A DNA stretch of 64,000 bases from contig JADLBL010000006.1 of the NCBI GenBank assembly GCA_020847735.1, forward strand, positions 62,001 to 126,000, written 5' to 3'. This document shows, piece by piece, positions 57,307 to 64,000 of the stretch; position 1 is the first letter of the stretch; the number at the start of each line of letters is the position of its first letter. Under the pieces are notes generated by a model. The model had not been told where the DNA came from. It did not search any database and worked only from the letters and a program-made list of their open reading frames with translations. This DNA comes from Candidatus Eisenbacteria bacterium. Its GTDB lineage: Bacteria; Eisenbacteria; RBG-16-71-46. The position numbers and the translations under genes are program-made.

Positions 57307-58311
57307 TCAGTAGCCGATGTAGGCGCGAAGCCCGAGGGTCGCGGAGAAGCCGGAGAAATCAATCGAGCGGTTCTTGAGCGTCGCCACGCCGTAGGCGTCG
57401 AAATCGAACTCGTCCAGCACCTTCTCGGCCCTGGCGGCGCGGCCCATGACGCGGCCGGCGATCGCGACGCGCGGATGGACCAGCAGCTCGGCTTCGAGCC
57501 CGCCGTGGAAGTAGGTTCCGTTCTTCTGCCCGGACACGGTCAGGGGCGTGCCGCCGAAGTCGCCGAACTCGATCTTCGAGATCGCCGACGACAGCAGCCC
57601 GCCGCCCGCGAACAGGTTCGCCCGCACCCAGCGCTGCGTGTAGGCCGTGTAGTAGACGCTCAGCGAGAGCGGGTAGGCGGTGAGCTCGAAGCGCGTGTCG
57701 TTCGGCGGCGCGTTGGAATCGCGATTCGTGGCGCGCAGCCGCTGCAGCTCCAGCTCGAGCGACCACTTCTGCGCGACCGGGAAGCGCACCGAGCCGCCGA
57801 TCTGGGGCTTGACCGAGTACTTGTCCTTGCCGCCGCCGGGCACGGCGATCTCCGCCATGTCCTTGTTGTCGCCGTTGCCCGAGCCGAACGAGAACGACAG
57901 GCTCGCAGGAATGCGCTTGCCCGCTTCGATCTGCTCGGCAGTCAGCTCCTTCTGCGCCAGCTCGAAGACCTCGACCTCGTCGGGCCCGACGCTGGCGTCG
58001 GGGCGCCAGCCCGGCTCCTGCCGGAGGACGAACTTGAAGGCCTGCTTGGCCTCGAGGCGCTTGCCCGACTTGACGAGGCAGCGCGCCATCAGCGCGCGCG
58101 CCGCGATGGCGTCCCTGCCTGCGAGTCCGCCGGAGGCGAGCGACTGGCGGAGCTTCGTGATCGCGTCCGCGAAGTTCGCGCCGTCGTAGAGCGCCTGCGC
58201 TTCCTCGAGGGCGGGGGCCGCGGCCCACGCCGTCGATGTGCCGGGCATCGGCGAGGCGACGAGCGCCAGCGTCAGTGCCGCGAGCACGAGCTTCCAAACC
58301 AGGGATCGCAT
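57307..58311 (-). CDS. TPR-beta-barrel outer-membrane protein, paralogue 2
   Basis: The product is 334 aa with AAGGAGG before the ATG at 58311 and a signal peptide ending near STAWAAA. The N-terminal TPR-like part (ALYDGANFADAITKLRQSL; RCLVKSGKRLEAKQAFKFVL; SVGPDEVEVFELAQKEL) and the C-terminal barrel (VRFPVAQKWSLELELQRLRATNRDS; GTYFHGGLEAELLVHPRVAIAGRV; FSATLGLRAYIGY) align block by block with paralogue 1, showing a duplication. It lies 65 nt after the kinase gene. Role unknown. Confidence 0.7.
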   Translation of the reverse strand: MRSLVWKLVLAALTLALVASPMPGTSTAWAAAPALEEAQALYDGANFADAITKLRQSLASGGLAGRDAIAARALMARCLVKSGKRLEAKQAFKFVLRQEPGWRPDASVGPDEVEVFELAQKELTAEQIEAGKRIPASLSFSFGSGNGDNKDMAEIAVPGGGKDKYSVKPQIGGSVRFPVAQKWSLELELQRLRATNRDSNAPPNDTRFELTAYPLSLSVYYTAYTQRWVRANLFAGGGLLSSAISKIEFGDFGGTPLTVSGQKNGTYFHGGLEAELLVHPRVAIAGRVMGRAARAEKVLDEFDFDAYGVATLKNRSIDFSGFSATLGLRAYIGY

Positions 58312-58376
58312 CGGAGCCTCCTTGCCTGAAGCGAGTTTCGCCGGGAGCGGGGGGCTCGCGGCGCCGGTAAGTCGGG

Positions 58377-60539
58377 CTACTTCTTCTGCTTCACCTTGAA
58401 CGAGACCTTCGCCTCCTGTCCCGCCTTGACGGTCACCGTCTTGGCGCCGCCATCCACCGTCCAGCCGTCGCGCACCAGCGTGATCTCGTGCCTGCCGGGC
58501 AGGACGCCGGTGATCACCCACGGCGTCGCGTGGCCGACCTTGTCACCGTCGAGGTAGATCTCCGCCCAGCCGCCCTCCGAGGTCACGCTGATGGTGCCGG
58601 AGGCGGCCGCGAGGAAGTCGTAGGCAAGTTCCTTCGTCTCGCCCGCCGCGAGGTCGAGCGACCACTCCTGCTTTCCGAGCGTCGGGTGCTCGATGCGGAC
58701 CGTGTGCTTGCCCGGCGCGAGCTTGCCCCGCCAGGACCGGGCGTTCTGCGACTTCGGCTGCCCGTCCACGGTGAAGTTGGCGAACGGCGAGGCGGTCACG
58801 ATCACCGTGGCGTCGCCCGCCTCGGGTGGCGTCACCGCCGGCGCGGCGCTCGCGAGCGCGGCTTTGGCGGCGGCCTTCGCCGCGGCGATCGAGTCCCGCA
58901 CCGCCCTGAGGCGCGAGGCGTGCGTCTTCACCGACTCGACCTGCGCCGGAGTCAGCACGGGCGCGACCGGCACGGCGGGCGCCGACGTGGCGGGCGGCGT
59001 CTCGACCGCTGGCGGGGTCTCGACCTGCGGAGTCTCGGTGCTCGTCGCCAGCGGCGCTTCCGTCCCTGGCGTCTCGGGCGTGCCGGCACCCGGCTGCCGC
59101 CCGAGCACGAAAATGGCGGCGACGGCGACCACGATCACGCCGACGATGATGCCGACGAGTGCCGGCATCGGCAGGCCGCCCTTCTTCGCGCCCGCGGGCT
59201 GCGGTGCGGCCGCGGGCCTGGCCGGTGCGCCGGACGCCGGCGGCCGGGAAGAACCCTTCGCGTCGGGCTTCGCGGCGGCCGGCGAGGGGGCCTTCGCGTC
59301 GGACTTCGCGGGCGCCGGGGCGGGCGCCCTGGATTCGGACTTCGCGGCCGACGCGGTCGGCGCGGGCTTCGGGGCGGCCGCCTGCGCGGCGGCCTCCTCG
59401 GGCGTCATGACCATCGTCGCGCCGTCGTCCACCGTGCCCGGCGCGACGGGCGCGCCCTTGGGCTGGCTCGCGACCAGCTTTTCGCGCTCGCGCTCGAGCT
59501 TCTTCAGGTGGTCGCGCGCGACCGCGTTGTTCGGATCCAGATGCAGCACGCGGCGGAACTCGAGCAGCGCGTCGTCAATCTTGCCGAGCCCCATGTTCTC
59601 GAAGTACAGGCCCTGGTCGAGATGGCGCGACAGGCGCTTCTGGCGCCACTTCTGCCCGACGGCCTCGGGCTGGCTCGCGTACTCCTTGAGCAGGTCCTTG
59701 CCGCGCAGCAGGCCGAGCTGCTCGATGATGCCTTCCAGCTCCTCGCGCGCCTGCGTGATGGTCGCGTAACGCTTGGTCACGTCCTTCGCGAGCATCTTGC
59801 GCACGATCGCGGCGACGTCCTCGGGCACCAGCGGGTTGAAGCTCGACAGCTCGGGCGGGTCCACGGTCAGGATCGCGCGCAGCACCGTCGAGTAGGAATC
59901 GCCCGGGAACGGCCGGGTGCCGCCCAGCAGCTCGTAGGCGACCACGCCCGCCGAGAAGATGTCCGAGCGCTCGTCCACGACCTCGCCCGTCGCCTGCTCG
60001 GGCGACATGTAGGCGGGCGTCCCCAGCACCGAGCCGACCATGGTCATCTGCGTGCTCGTCTCGGTGCCGCTGCGCGCGAGGCCGAAGTCCATGATCTTGA
60101 TGGTGCCGTCCGGCGTCAGCATGATGTTCGCCGGCTTGATGTCGCGGTGGATGATGCGGTGTCCGTGCGCGTGCTCGAGGCCGCGGCAGACGTCGCGCAT
60201 CATGAGCAGCGCCATCTCGATCGGCGGGGTGCCGTGGGCCTCGAGCCACTTCTTGAGGTCCATGCCCTCGACGAACTCCATGCAGATGTAGGCGACGTCG
60301 TCCTGCCGGCCGCAGTCGATGACCTGGATGATGTTCTCGTGGCGCATCATCGCCGCGGCGCGCGCCTCGCGCTCGAAGCGCTGCACGAGCTTCTCGTCCT
60401 CGGCGAGGTGCGGATAGAGCACCTTGAGCACGACCGGCCGCTGCAGCGACTTCTGCACGGCGAGATACACGGACGCCATGCCGCCGCTGCCGATCTTTTC
60501 CTTCAGCTCGAACGGGCCGAAGTCCTTGTTCATCGCCAT
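58377..60539 (-). CDS. Membrane Ser/Thr kinase with PEGA domains (PpkA-like role)
   Basis: The product is 720 aa. Kinase domain at residues ~8-270: GSGGMASV loop, Lys39, catalytic Asp133 in HRDIKPAN, DFG at 151-153 and a Thr-rich activation loop (GTETSTQMTMVGSVLGTPAYMSPEQ). Then TPR-like helices, an Ala/Pro/Lys-rich linker, one membrane helix (MPALVGIIVGVIVVAVAAIFVLG), a Pro/Thr stretch and two PEGA-type beta domains (ATVIVTASPFANFTVDGQP; GTISVTSEGGWAEIYLDGDKVG). In other T6SSs the kinase PpkA phosphorylates an FHA protein to switch on assembly; FHA genes lie immediately upstream here. No cognate PP2C phosphatase is in the window. Confidence 0.93.
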   Translation of the reverse strand: MAMNKDFGPFELKEKIGSGGMASVYLAVQKSLQRPVVLKVLYPHLAEDEKLVQRFEREARAAAMMRHENIIQVIDCGRQDDVAYICMEFVEGMDLKKWLEAHGTPPIEMALLMMRDVCRGLEHAHGHRIIHRDIKPANIMLTPDGTIKIMDFGLARSGTETSTQMTMVGSVLGTPAYMSPEQATGEVVDERSDIFSAGVVAYELLGGTRPFPGDSYSTVLRAILTVDPPELSSFNPLVPEDVAAIVRKMLAKDVTKRYATITQAREELEGIIEQLGLLRGKDLLKEYASQPEAVGQKWRQKRLSRHLDQGLYFENMGLGKIDDALLEFRRVLHLDPNNAVARDHLKKLEREREKLVASQPKGAPVAPGTVDDGATMVMTPEEAAAQAAAPKPAPTASAAKSESRAPAPAPAKSDAKAPSPAAAKPDAKGSSRPPASGAPARPAAAPQPAGAKKGGLPMPALVGIIVGVIVVAVAAIFVLGRQPGAGTPETPGTEAPLATSTETPQVETPPAVETPPATSAPAVPVAPVLTPAQVESVKTHASRLRAVRDSIAAAKAAAKAALASAAPAVTPPEAGDATVIVTASPFANFTVDGQPKSQNARSWRGKLAPGKHTVRIEHPTLGKQEWSLDLAAGETKELAYDFLAAASGTISVTSEGGWAEIYLDGDKVGHATPWVITGVLPGRHEITLVRDGWTVDGGAKTVTVKAGQEAKVSFKVKQKK

Positions 60540-60660
60540 GTCGTCAGCGTTCCTCTCGTCGCTCGTCGCCGCGGGCGGCCGTGAGCCACCCCGTCAGCGG
60601 ACCAGCATGCTTCGGCGGGCCCCTCTCGCGCAACGGGTGATTGCGCCCGGGTCCTGGGTG

Positions 60661-61962
60661 TCAGCGCCCTTCGTACGCCAGTTCCACGTCGTGCCCCAGC
60701 CGGATGACGTCGTCCTCCTCCAGCGCGTGCCGCGCGACGCGGGCGCCGTTCACGAACGTTCCGAACTCCGAGTTGGTGTCCACGAGCACGACCGACCCGC
60801 CCTCGCGCTGCAGCAGGCAATGGTTTCGTGAAATGCCTTCGCGCACGATGACGATGTCGTTCTCCCGGCTCGAGCCGAGCCGCAGCGGCAGCTCGAACAC
60901 TTCGTACCACTGTCCGTCCTCTTCGCCGCCCTGGACGACGAGCAGGCAGACCTGCCTGCGCCGGCGTCCGAGCAGGACGACGGCGGCGACGATGGCGAGC
61001 GCGAACAGCACGATCCAGATCGCGCCGGTCGCCCACCAGGCCGGCTCGAAGACCTCGATCGGCTGGTAGGAACGCGTGCCGCTCGGCGCATCGGTCGCGT
61101 CACCGACGCGCGCCTCGAGCTGGTGGGTGGTCTCGTCGCGCTTCCAGCGGGCGTCGCGGAAGGTGATCTCGTAGCGGTCGAGCAGCGCGCGCACCTCGGC
61201 GCCCAGCGACGGCGGCAGCGGCGAGCCCGGCGTGGCGTTCCACACCGTGCCTCCGGTGCGGGCGGCGAGCCGCTCGAGCTGCTGCTCGCCGCCCTGCCCG
61301 CCGCCGGAAACCGCGACGATGCCGATCGAGGTCACGCCGCCGCGCAGCGCCGCGGCGAGCACGTCGCTGGCGCCCGAGCGGCTGCCGTGGTCGGCGCCCC
61401 GGGTCACCACCAGCATCGCGCCCGAGCCGTCGCGCCGCCGTCCGGCGGCCCGGTTGGCGCCCGCCTTGAGGGCGTCGAAGAGCCTCGGGCCTCCCGCCGC
61501 CGCGATCGAAGCCAGCCGGTCGCCCGCCTGCGACATCTCGCGCGCGCTCCACTCCTTCACCACCGGCTTCTCGCCGGCGAGCACGACCACGATGCGGTCC
61601 TCGGACGCGAGCTCGCGCGCGACCGCCCGCAGCGCGTCGTCCACCACCGAGGCCCCTTCGCCGCGGAGCAGCGTCGCGTCCACGACCACGACCAGCGTGC
61701 GCGGACCGGCATCGCCGGAGTATCGGGTGCGCGTCTCCCCCACGCCGTGCCCATCCAGCGTCACGCCGAGTTCGCGCTCGAGCCCTTCGACCGGTGCGCC
61801 GTCGTCGTCCTGGACGCGGACGACCAGCTCGTGCTCGCCTCCGCCGGTCACCCGCACGTAGTCGATCGAAACGCGCGTCGGCGCCGCCGGGGCGGCGGAG
61901 CCCGGCACGGCGAGCAGCAGGGCGGCGAGGAACAGCGCCGGGAGCCGGCGGGGGGCACGCAT
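60661..61962 (-). CDS. Exported VWA-like protein with membrane helix and C-terminal FHA domain
   Basis: The product is 433 aa. Signal peptide (ALFLAALLLAVPGSAAPAA), then a von Willebrand A-like fold: RTLVVVVDATLLRGEGASVVDDAL with a degenerate MIDAS (DATLL instead of DxSxS), DRIVVVLAG, SGAMLVVTRGADHGS. One membrane helix (WWATGAIWIVLFALAIVAAVVLLG, ~307-330) leads to a cytoplasmic FHA domain (LGSSRENDIVIVREGISRNHCLL; DTNSEFGTFVNG). This topology would link an outside sensor to phosphothreonine binding inside. In Pseudomonas PpkA itself has a VWA domain; here kinase and VWA are separate. Confidence 0.85.
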   Translation of the reverse strand: MRAPRRLPALFLAALLLAVPGSAAPAAPTRVSIDYVRVTGGGEHELVVRVQDDDGAPVEGLERELGVTLDGHGVGETRTRYSGDAGPRTLVVVVDATLLRGEGASVVDDALRAVARELASEDRIVVVLAGEKPVVKEWSAREMSQAGDRLASIAAAGGPRLFDALKAGANRAAGRRRDGSGAMLVVTRGADHGSRSGASDVLAAALRGGVTSIGIVAVSGGGQGGEQQLERLAARTGGTVWNATPGSPLPPSLGAEVRALLDRYEITFRDARWKRDETTHQLEARVGDATDAPSGTRSYQPIEVFEPAWWATGAIWIVLFALAIVAAVVLLGRRRRQVCLLVVQGGEEDGQWYEVFELPLRLGSSRENDIVIVREGISRNHCLLQREGGSVVLVDTNSEFGTFVNGARVARHALEEDDVIRLGHDVELAYEGR

Positions 61963-61967
61963 GCGGC

Positions 61968-63692
61968 TCAGAACCCGAACCGCCGCGGATTCTCGGCGAT
62001 GATGCGGATGGCGAACACCTTCGGCACGTACATCCGGGTCTCCTCCGTGAGCATCCGGCGCTCGACGAGGTACCAGTACTTCCGCGTCGAGCCGAGCATG
62101 GGATCGTCGATCTTCTGCTTGAGCGCCTTGAGGGCGTTGTGCCCGCGATTGTACGAAGCCAGCACCAGCATGAAGTACTCGGGGCCCTGGTCGCGAAGCA
62201 TCTCCGCCAGGTAGCGTGCCGCCGCGCGCGTGGACTTGTCCACCCGGGTCCGCTCGTCGCGGGCCAGGATGTCGGTGTTGACCTTCAGGCCACGCTCACG
62301 GGCGGTCGCCGGCATCAACTGCCACAGCCCGACCGCGCCGGCGGGGCTCACCTGCATCGAGTCGAGCCTGCTCTCGACCCAGGCGACGTAGGCGACCGCT
62401 TCGGGAAGGTGCTGCTCGGCGAGGAGCGCCCGGATGCGCGGCTGCAGCGTGCGGGCGCGGCGCAGCATCAGGCGAATGTCGCCCGGGCTGCGCATGAAAC
62501 CGTCCACGTAGCCCTGCACCTGCGCCACGAACTCGGGCGGCAGGTTCGGGTCCTGCCCCAGTTCGGCGCAGTAGCGGCGCAGCTCGTGCTCCACGAAGCG
62601 CGGGTTGTCGAGCGCTTCGACCGAGGCCTGCTCGCTGGCGAGCGCCTGACCGCTCGTGAGCGAGGCGAAATCGAAGTCCCGCGCTTCCGGCGGCAGGTCC
62701 GGCAGCACTTCGGCGAACAGATCGTGCGGCCGATCGAGCGTCGCGCCCGCGGGAGCCAGCCCGGCCAGCTTCACGAGGTCGGCGGCGTGCGCGAGATGAC
62801 CGCGCGCCACGTCGGCCGAGCCCGCGCCCGCTTCCCGCGCCGCCTCGGCGAGGCTCGCGGCGGCCTCGTGGCGGAACGACTGCTCGACGCGGCTCGTCTG
62901 CTCGTGCTCGAGGACGAAGCTCACGCCCCACGCGGCGGCGAGCAGCACCGCGAGGATGATCAGGACGAGGCGCCAGTTGCCGAAGAGGGCGCCGGGGTCG
63001 AAGCCCACGCGGCGTTCGAGCACGTACTCGATGTCGCCGAAGCGCACGCGGTCGCCCTCCCGGACCGGGGTGCACAGCACGCGTTCGTCGTTGACGAAGG
63101 TGCCGTTCGAGCTCTTGAGATCGGTGAGCAGCCAGCCGCCCTCGCGCGCGTCGGCGCGGGCGTGCACGCGTGAGACGCTGGCGTGATCGATCACGCCGCC
63201 GACGCCCGGCTCGCGTCCGAAGGTCGTGATCGGCCGCCGCAGCGCGAGGGCCTCGCCGTCGCCGGACGCGGGGACCAGCCGCCACTTCTCGCGGCGCAGG
63301 AACCCGGGCGCCGCCGCCGGCCGCCGCGCGGCGGGCTCGGGTTCGCCGGCGTCCTCGGCCCCGGCTTCCGCCCGGGGCGCGGCCGCGTCCTCCGCGGTCC
63401 GGCCGCCGAGGCGCAGCACCTCGATCGTCACGTCCTCGGCGAGCGAGATTTCGTCGCCCTCGACGACGACGCGATCCTCGATCTTCTCGCCGTTGACCCG
63501 CGTGCCGTTGCGGCTGCCGAGGTCGCGCACGCGCCAGCCCCCGCGCTCGCCGGCGAGTTCGGCGTGCTCGCGAGACACCCCGGCGGACTCGAGGCGGACT
63601 TCGCATTCGGGCAGGCGCCCGAATCGCACCCGCACGGCCTCCAGTTCGACGTCCCGCGTGCGCTCGCCCTCGCGAATGCGCAGCCGGATCAT
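61968..63692 (-). CDS. FHA-FHA-TM-lytic transglycosylase fusion
   Basis: The product is 574 aa. Two FHA domains (residues ~20-90 with RFGRLPECEVRLESAGVSREHA and GSRNGTRVNG; ~155-235 with TFGREPGVGGVIDHASVSRVHA and SSNGTFVN) lie on the cytoplasmic side. One membrane helix (WRLVLIILAVLLAAAWGVSFVL, ~246-268) follows. The periplasmic part has a helical spacer and a goose-type/MltD-like transglycosylase with catalytic Glu440 in VESRLDSMQVSPAGAVGLWQLMP and a downstream SYNRGHNALK. It would cut peptidoglycan locally for T6SS assembly, under phosphothreonine control. Overlaps the upstream FHA gene by 4 nt (ATGA). Confidence 0.9.
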   Translation of the reverse strand: MIRLRIREGERTRDVELEAVRVRFGRLPECEVRLESAGVSREHAELAGERGGWRVRDLGSRNGTRVNGEKIEDRVVVEGDEISLAEDVTIEVLRLGGRTAEDAAAPRAEAGAEDAGEPEPAARRPAAAPGFLRREKWRLVPASGDGEALALRRPITTFGREPGVGGVIDHASVSRVHARADAREGGWLLTDLKSSNGTFVNDERVLCTPVREGDRVRFGDIEYVLERRVGFDPGALFGNWRLVLIILAVLLAAAWGVSFVLEHEQTSRVEQSFRHEAAASLAEAAREAGAGSADVARGHLAHAADLVKLAGLAPAGATLDRPHDLFAEVLPDLPPEARDFDFASLTSGQALASEQASVEALDNPRFVEHELRRYCAELGQDPNLPPEFVAQVQGYVDGFMRSPGDIRLMLRRARTLQPRIRALLAEQHLPEAVAYVAWVESRLDSMQVSPAGAVGLWQLMPATARERGLKVNTDILARDERTRVDKSTRAAARYLAEMLRDQGPEYFMLVLASYNRGHNALKALKQKIDDPMLGSTRKYWYLVERRMLTEETRMYVPKVFAIRIIAENPRRFGF

Positions 63693-64000
63693 CCGCCCCC
63701 GCCCTGCTCGACCCGGAAGGTGGTGTGGCCGGCGTGGATCTCGTCGCCGGCCTGCAGTTGCCGGCGATTCACCTTCTCGCCGTTCACCTTGGTGCCGTTG
63801 GTCGAGCCGAGGTCGTGGATCGTCCAGCCTTCGCCGTCGGGCACGACCGCGAAGTGATCCCGCGAGAGGTGGGTGTCGGGCAGCTCCAGCGGCTCCTGTC
63901 CGCCCGCGCGGTTCGGCGAGCGCCCCACCCGGACGCCCCTGCCCTCGAGCTCGATGCGTTTGCCGGGCAGGATCCCGTCGGTCACGAGGAGCGACCAGGC
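63689..64000 (-). CDS. FHA-domain protein, 5' end cut by window edge
   Basis: The frame is open through the right edge; 103 codons are visible. It is one FHA domain, with WSLLVTDGILPGKRIEL, VGRSPNRAG, LPDTHLSRDHFAV and GSTNGTKVNG; phosphothreonine-binding Arg, Ser and Asn are in place. A GTG at 63985 exists but lies inside the first FHA strand and lacks a ribosome site, so the real start is probably outside the window. In T6SS loci FHA proteins bind the phosphorylated state set by the kinase and activate assembly. Its stop overlaps the next gene's start. Confidence 0.85.
   Translation of the reverse strand, partial: AWSLLVTDGILPGKRIELEGRGVRVGRSPNRAGGQEPLELPDTHLSRDHFAVVPDGEGWTIHDLGSTNGTKVNGEKVNRRQLQAGDEIHAGHTTFRVEQGGGG

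Noticed and set aside
61968-63692. FHA-transglycosylase as two genes fused by a sequencing error
   Set aside because: The frame is continuous with a plausible membrane helix between the halves and typical linker composition, so a real fusion is the simpler reading.
1-64000. tRNA, rRNA, CRISPR array, insertion sequence or prophage attachment site
   Set aside because: No cloverleaf-like segments, regular repeat-spacer arrays, transposases or integrases were recognised anywhere in the window.

Overview
This 64 kb window is very GC-rich, densely coded bacterial chromosome from a diderm (Gram-negative-type) organism. The evidence for an outer membrane is a TonB-dependent receptor, two predicted outer-membrane beta-barrel proteins and a complete type VI secretion system (T6SS). 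A large exported protein ends in a PNPF-containing FlgD-Ig/type-IX-like C-terminal domain. Together with TPR-CHAT and PEGA-kinase proteins, this suggests an uncultured lineage outside the classical Proteobacteria, such as an Eisenbacteria-like or other FCB-affiliated or deep-branching phylum. The lineage call is an inference of moderate to low confidence.

Left part (1-27.6 kb), mixed housekeeping and accessory genes. These are a truncated SufR-like (COG2345) regulator, a DUF4142 protein with a cupredoxin lipoprotein, and a DinB-like protein. An operon follows with a VanW-like protein, an AMMECR1-like protein and a thioester-bearing alpha-2-macroglobulin. Then come Tag DNA glycosylase with a zinc-ribbon rhomboid protease, and a divergent M50-type protease. 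A Ser/Thr kinase-TPR gene and a FecR-domain gene lie divergent from an exported TPR-CHAT protein. A TPP riboswitch precedes a sodium:solute symporter and a TonB-dependent receptor, a predicted thiamin (or precursor) uptake operon. A small membrane protein, an exported cyclophilin and the FlgD-Ig protein complete this part. Two long perfect inverted repeats with different arms but shared loop boxes lie between genes at 9234-9395 and 23052-23188.

Right part (27.8-64 kb), the T6SS. From the right edge leftwards, nearly everything is on the minus strand: an FHA protein (cut by the edge), a FHA-FHA-TM-lytic transglycosylase fusion, an exported protein with a C-terminal FHA domain, a PEGA Ser/Thr kinase, two paralogous TPR/beta-barrel proteins and a related TPR protein. 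Next are TssJ, TssK, TssL, TssM, TssA, TssB, TssC, Hcp, TssE, TssF, TssG, ClpV and VgrG, so all 13 core components are present. A spike-loading and cargo block follows: DUF2169, a beta-ketoacyl-synthase-like protein without its catalytic Cys, a DUF4150 PAAR-like protein, a zincin-type metallopeptidase, a lipoprotein, a small unknown protein, DUF6484, a TIGR02270 HEAT-repeat protein and a small permuted-NlpC/P60-like protein. On the plus strand, converging on this block, sits a second compact TssC-like sheath paralogue.

Working model (inference): the kinase and three FHA proteins form a threonine-phosphorylation switch, and the FHA-transglycosylase opens the peptidoglycan during assembly. TssJLM with TssK/E/F/G/A form the envelope complex and baseplate, TssBC, Hcp and VgrG the contractile device, and ClpV the disassembly motor. 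The metallopeptidase and the NlpC-like protein are the best effector candidates. Strong hairpins separate tssA, tssB, tssC and hcp, suggesting that transcript segmentation tunes stoichiometry.
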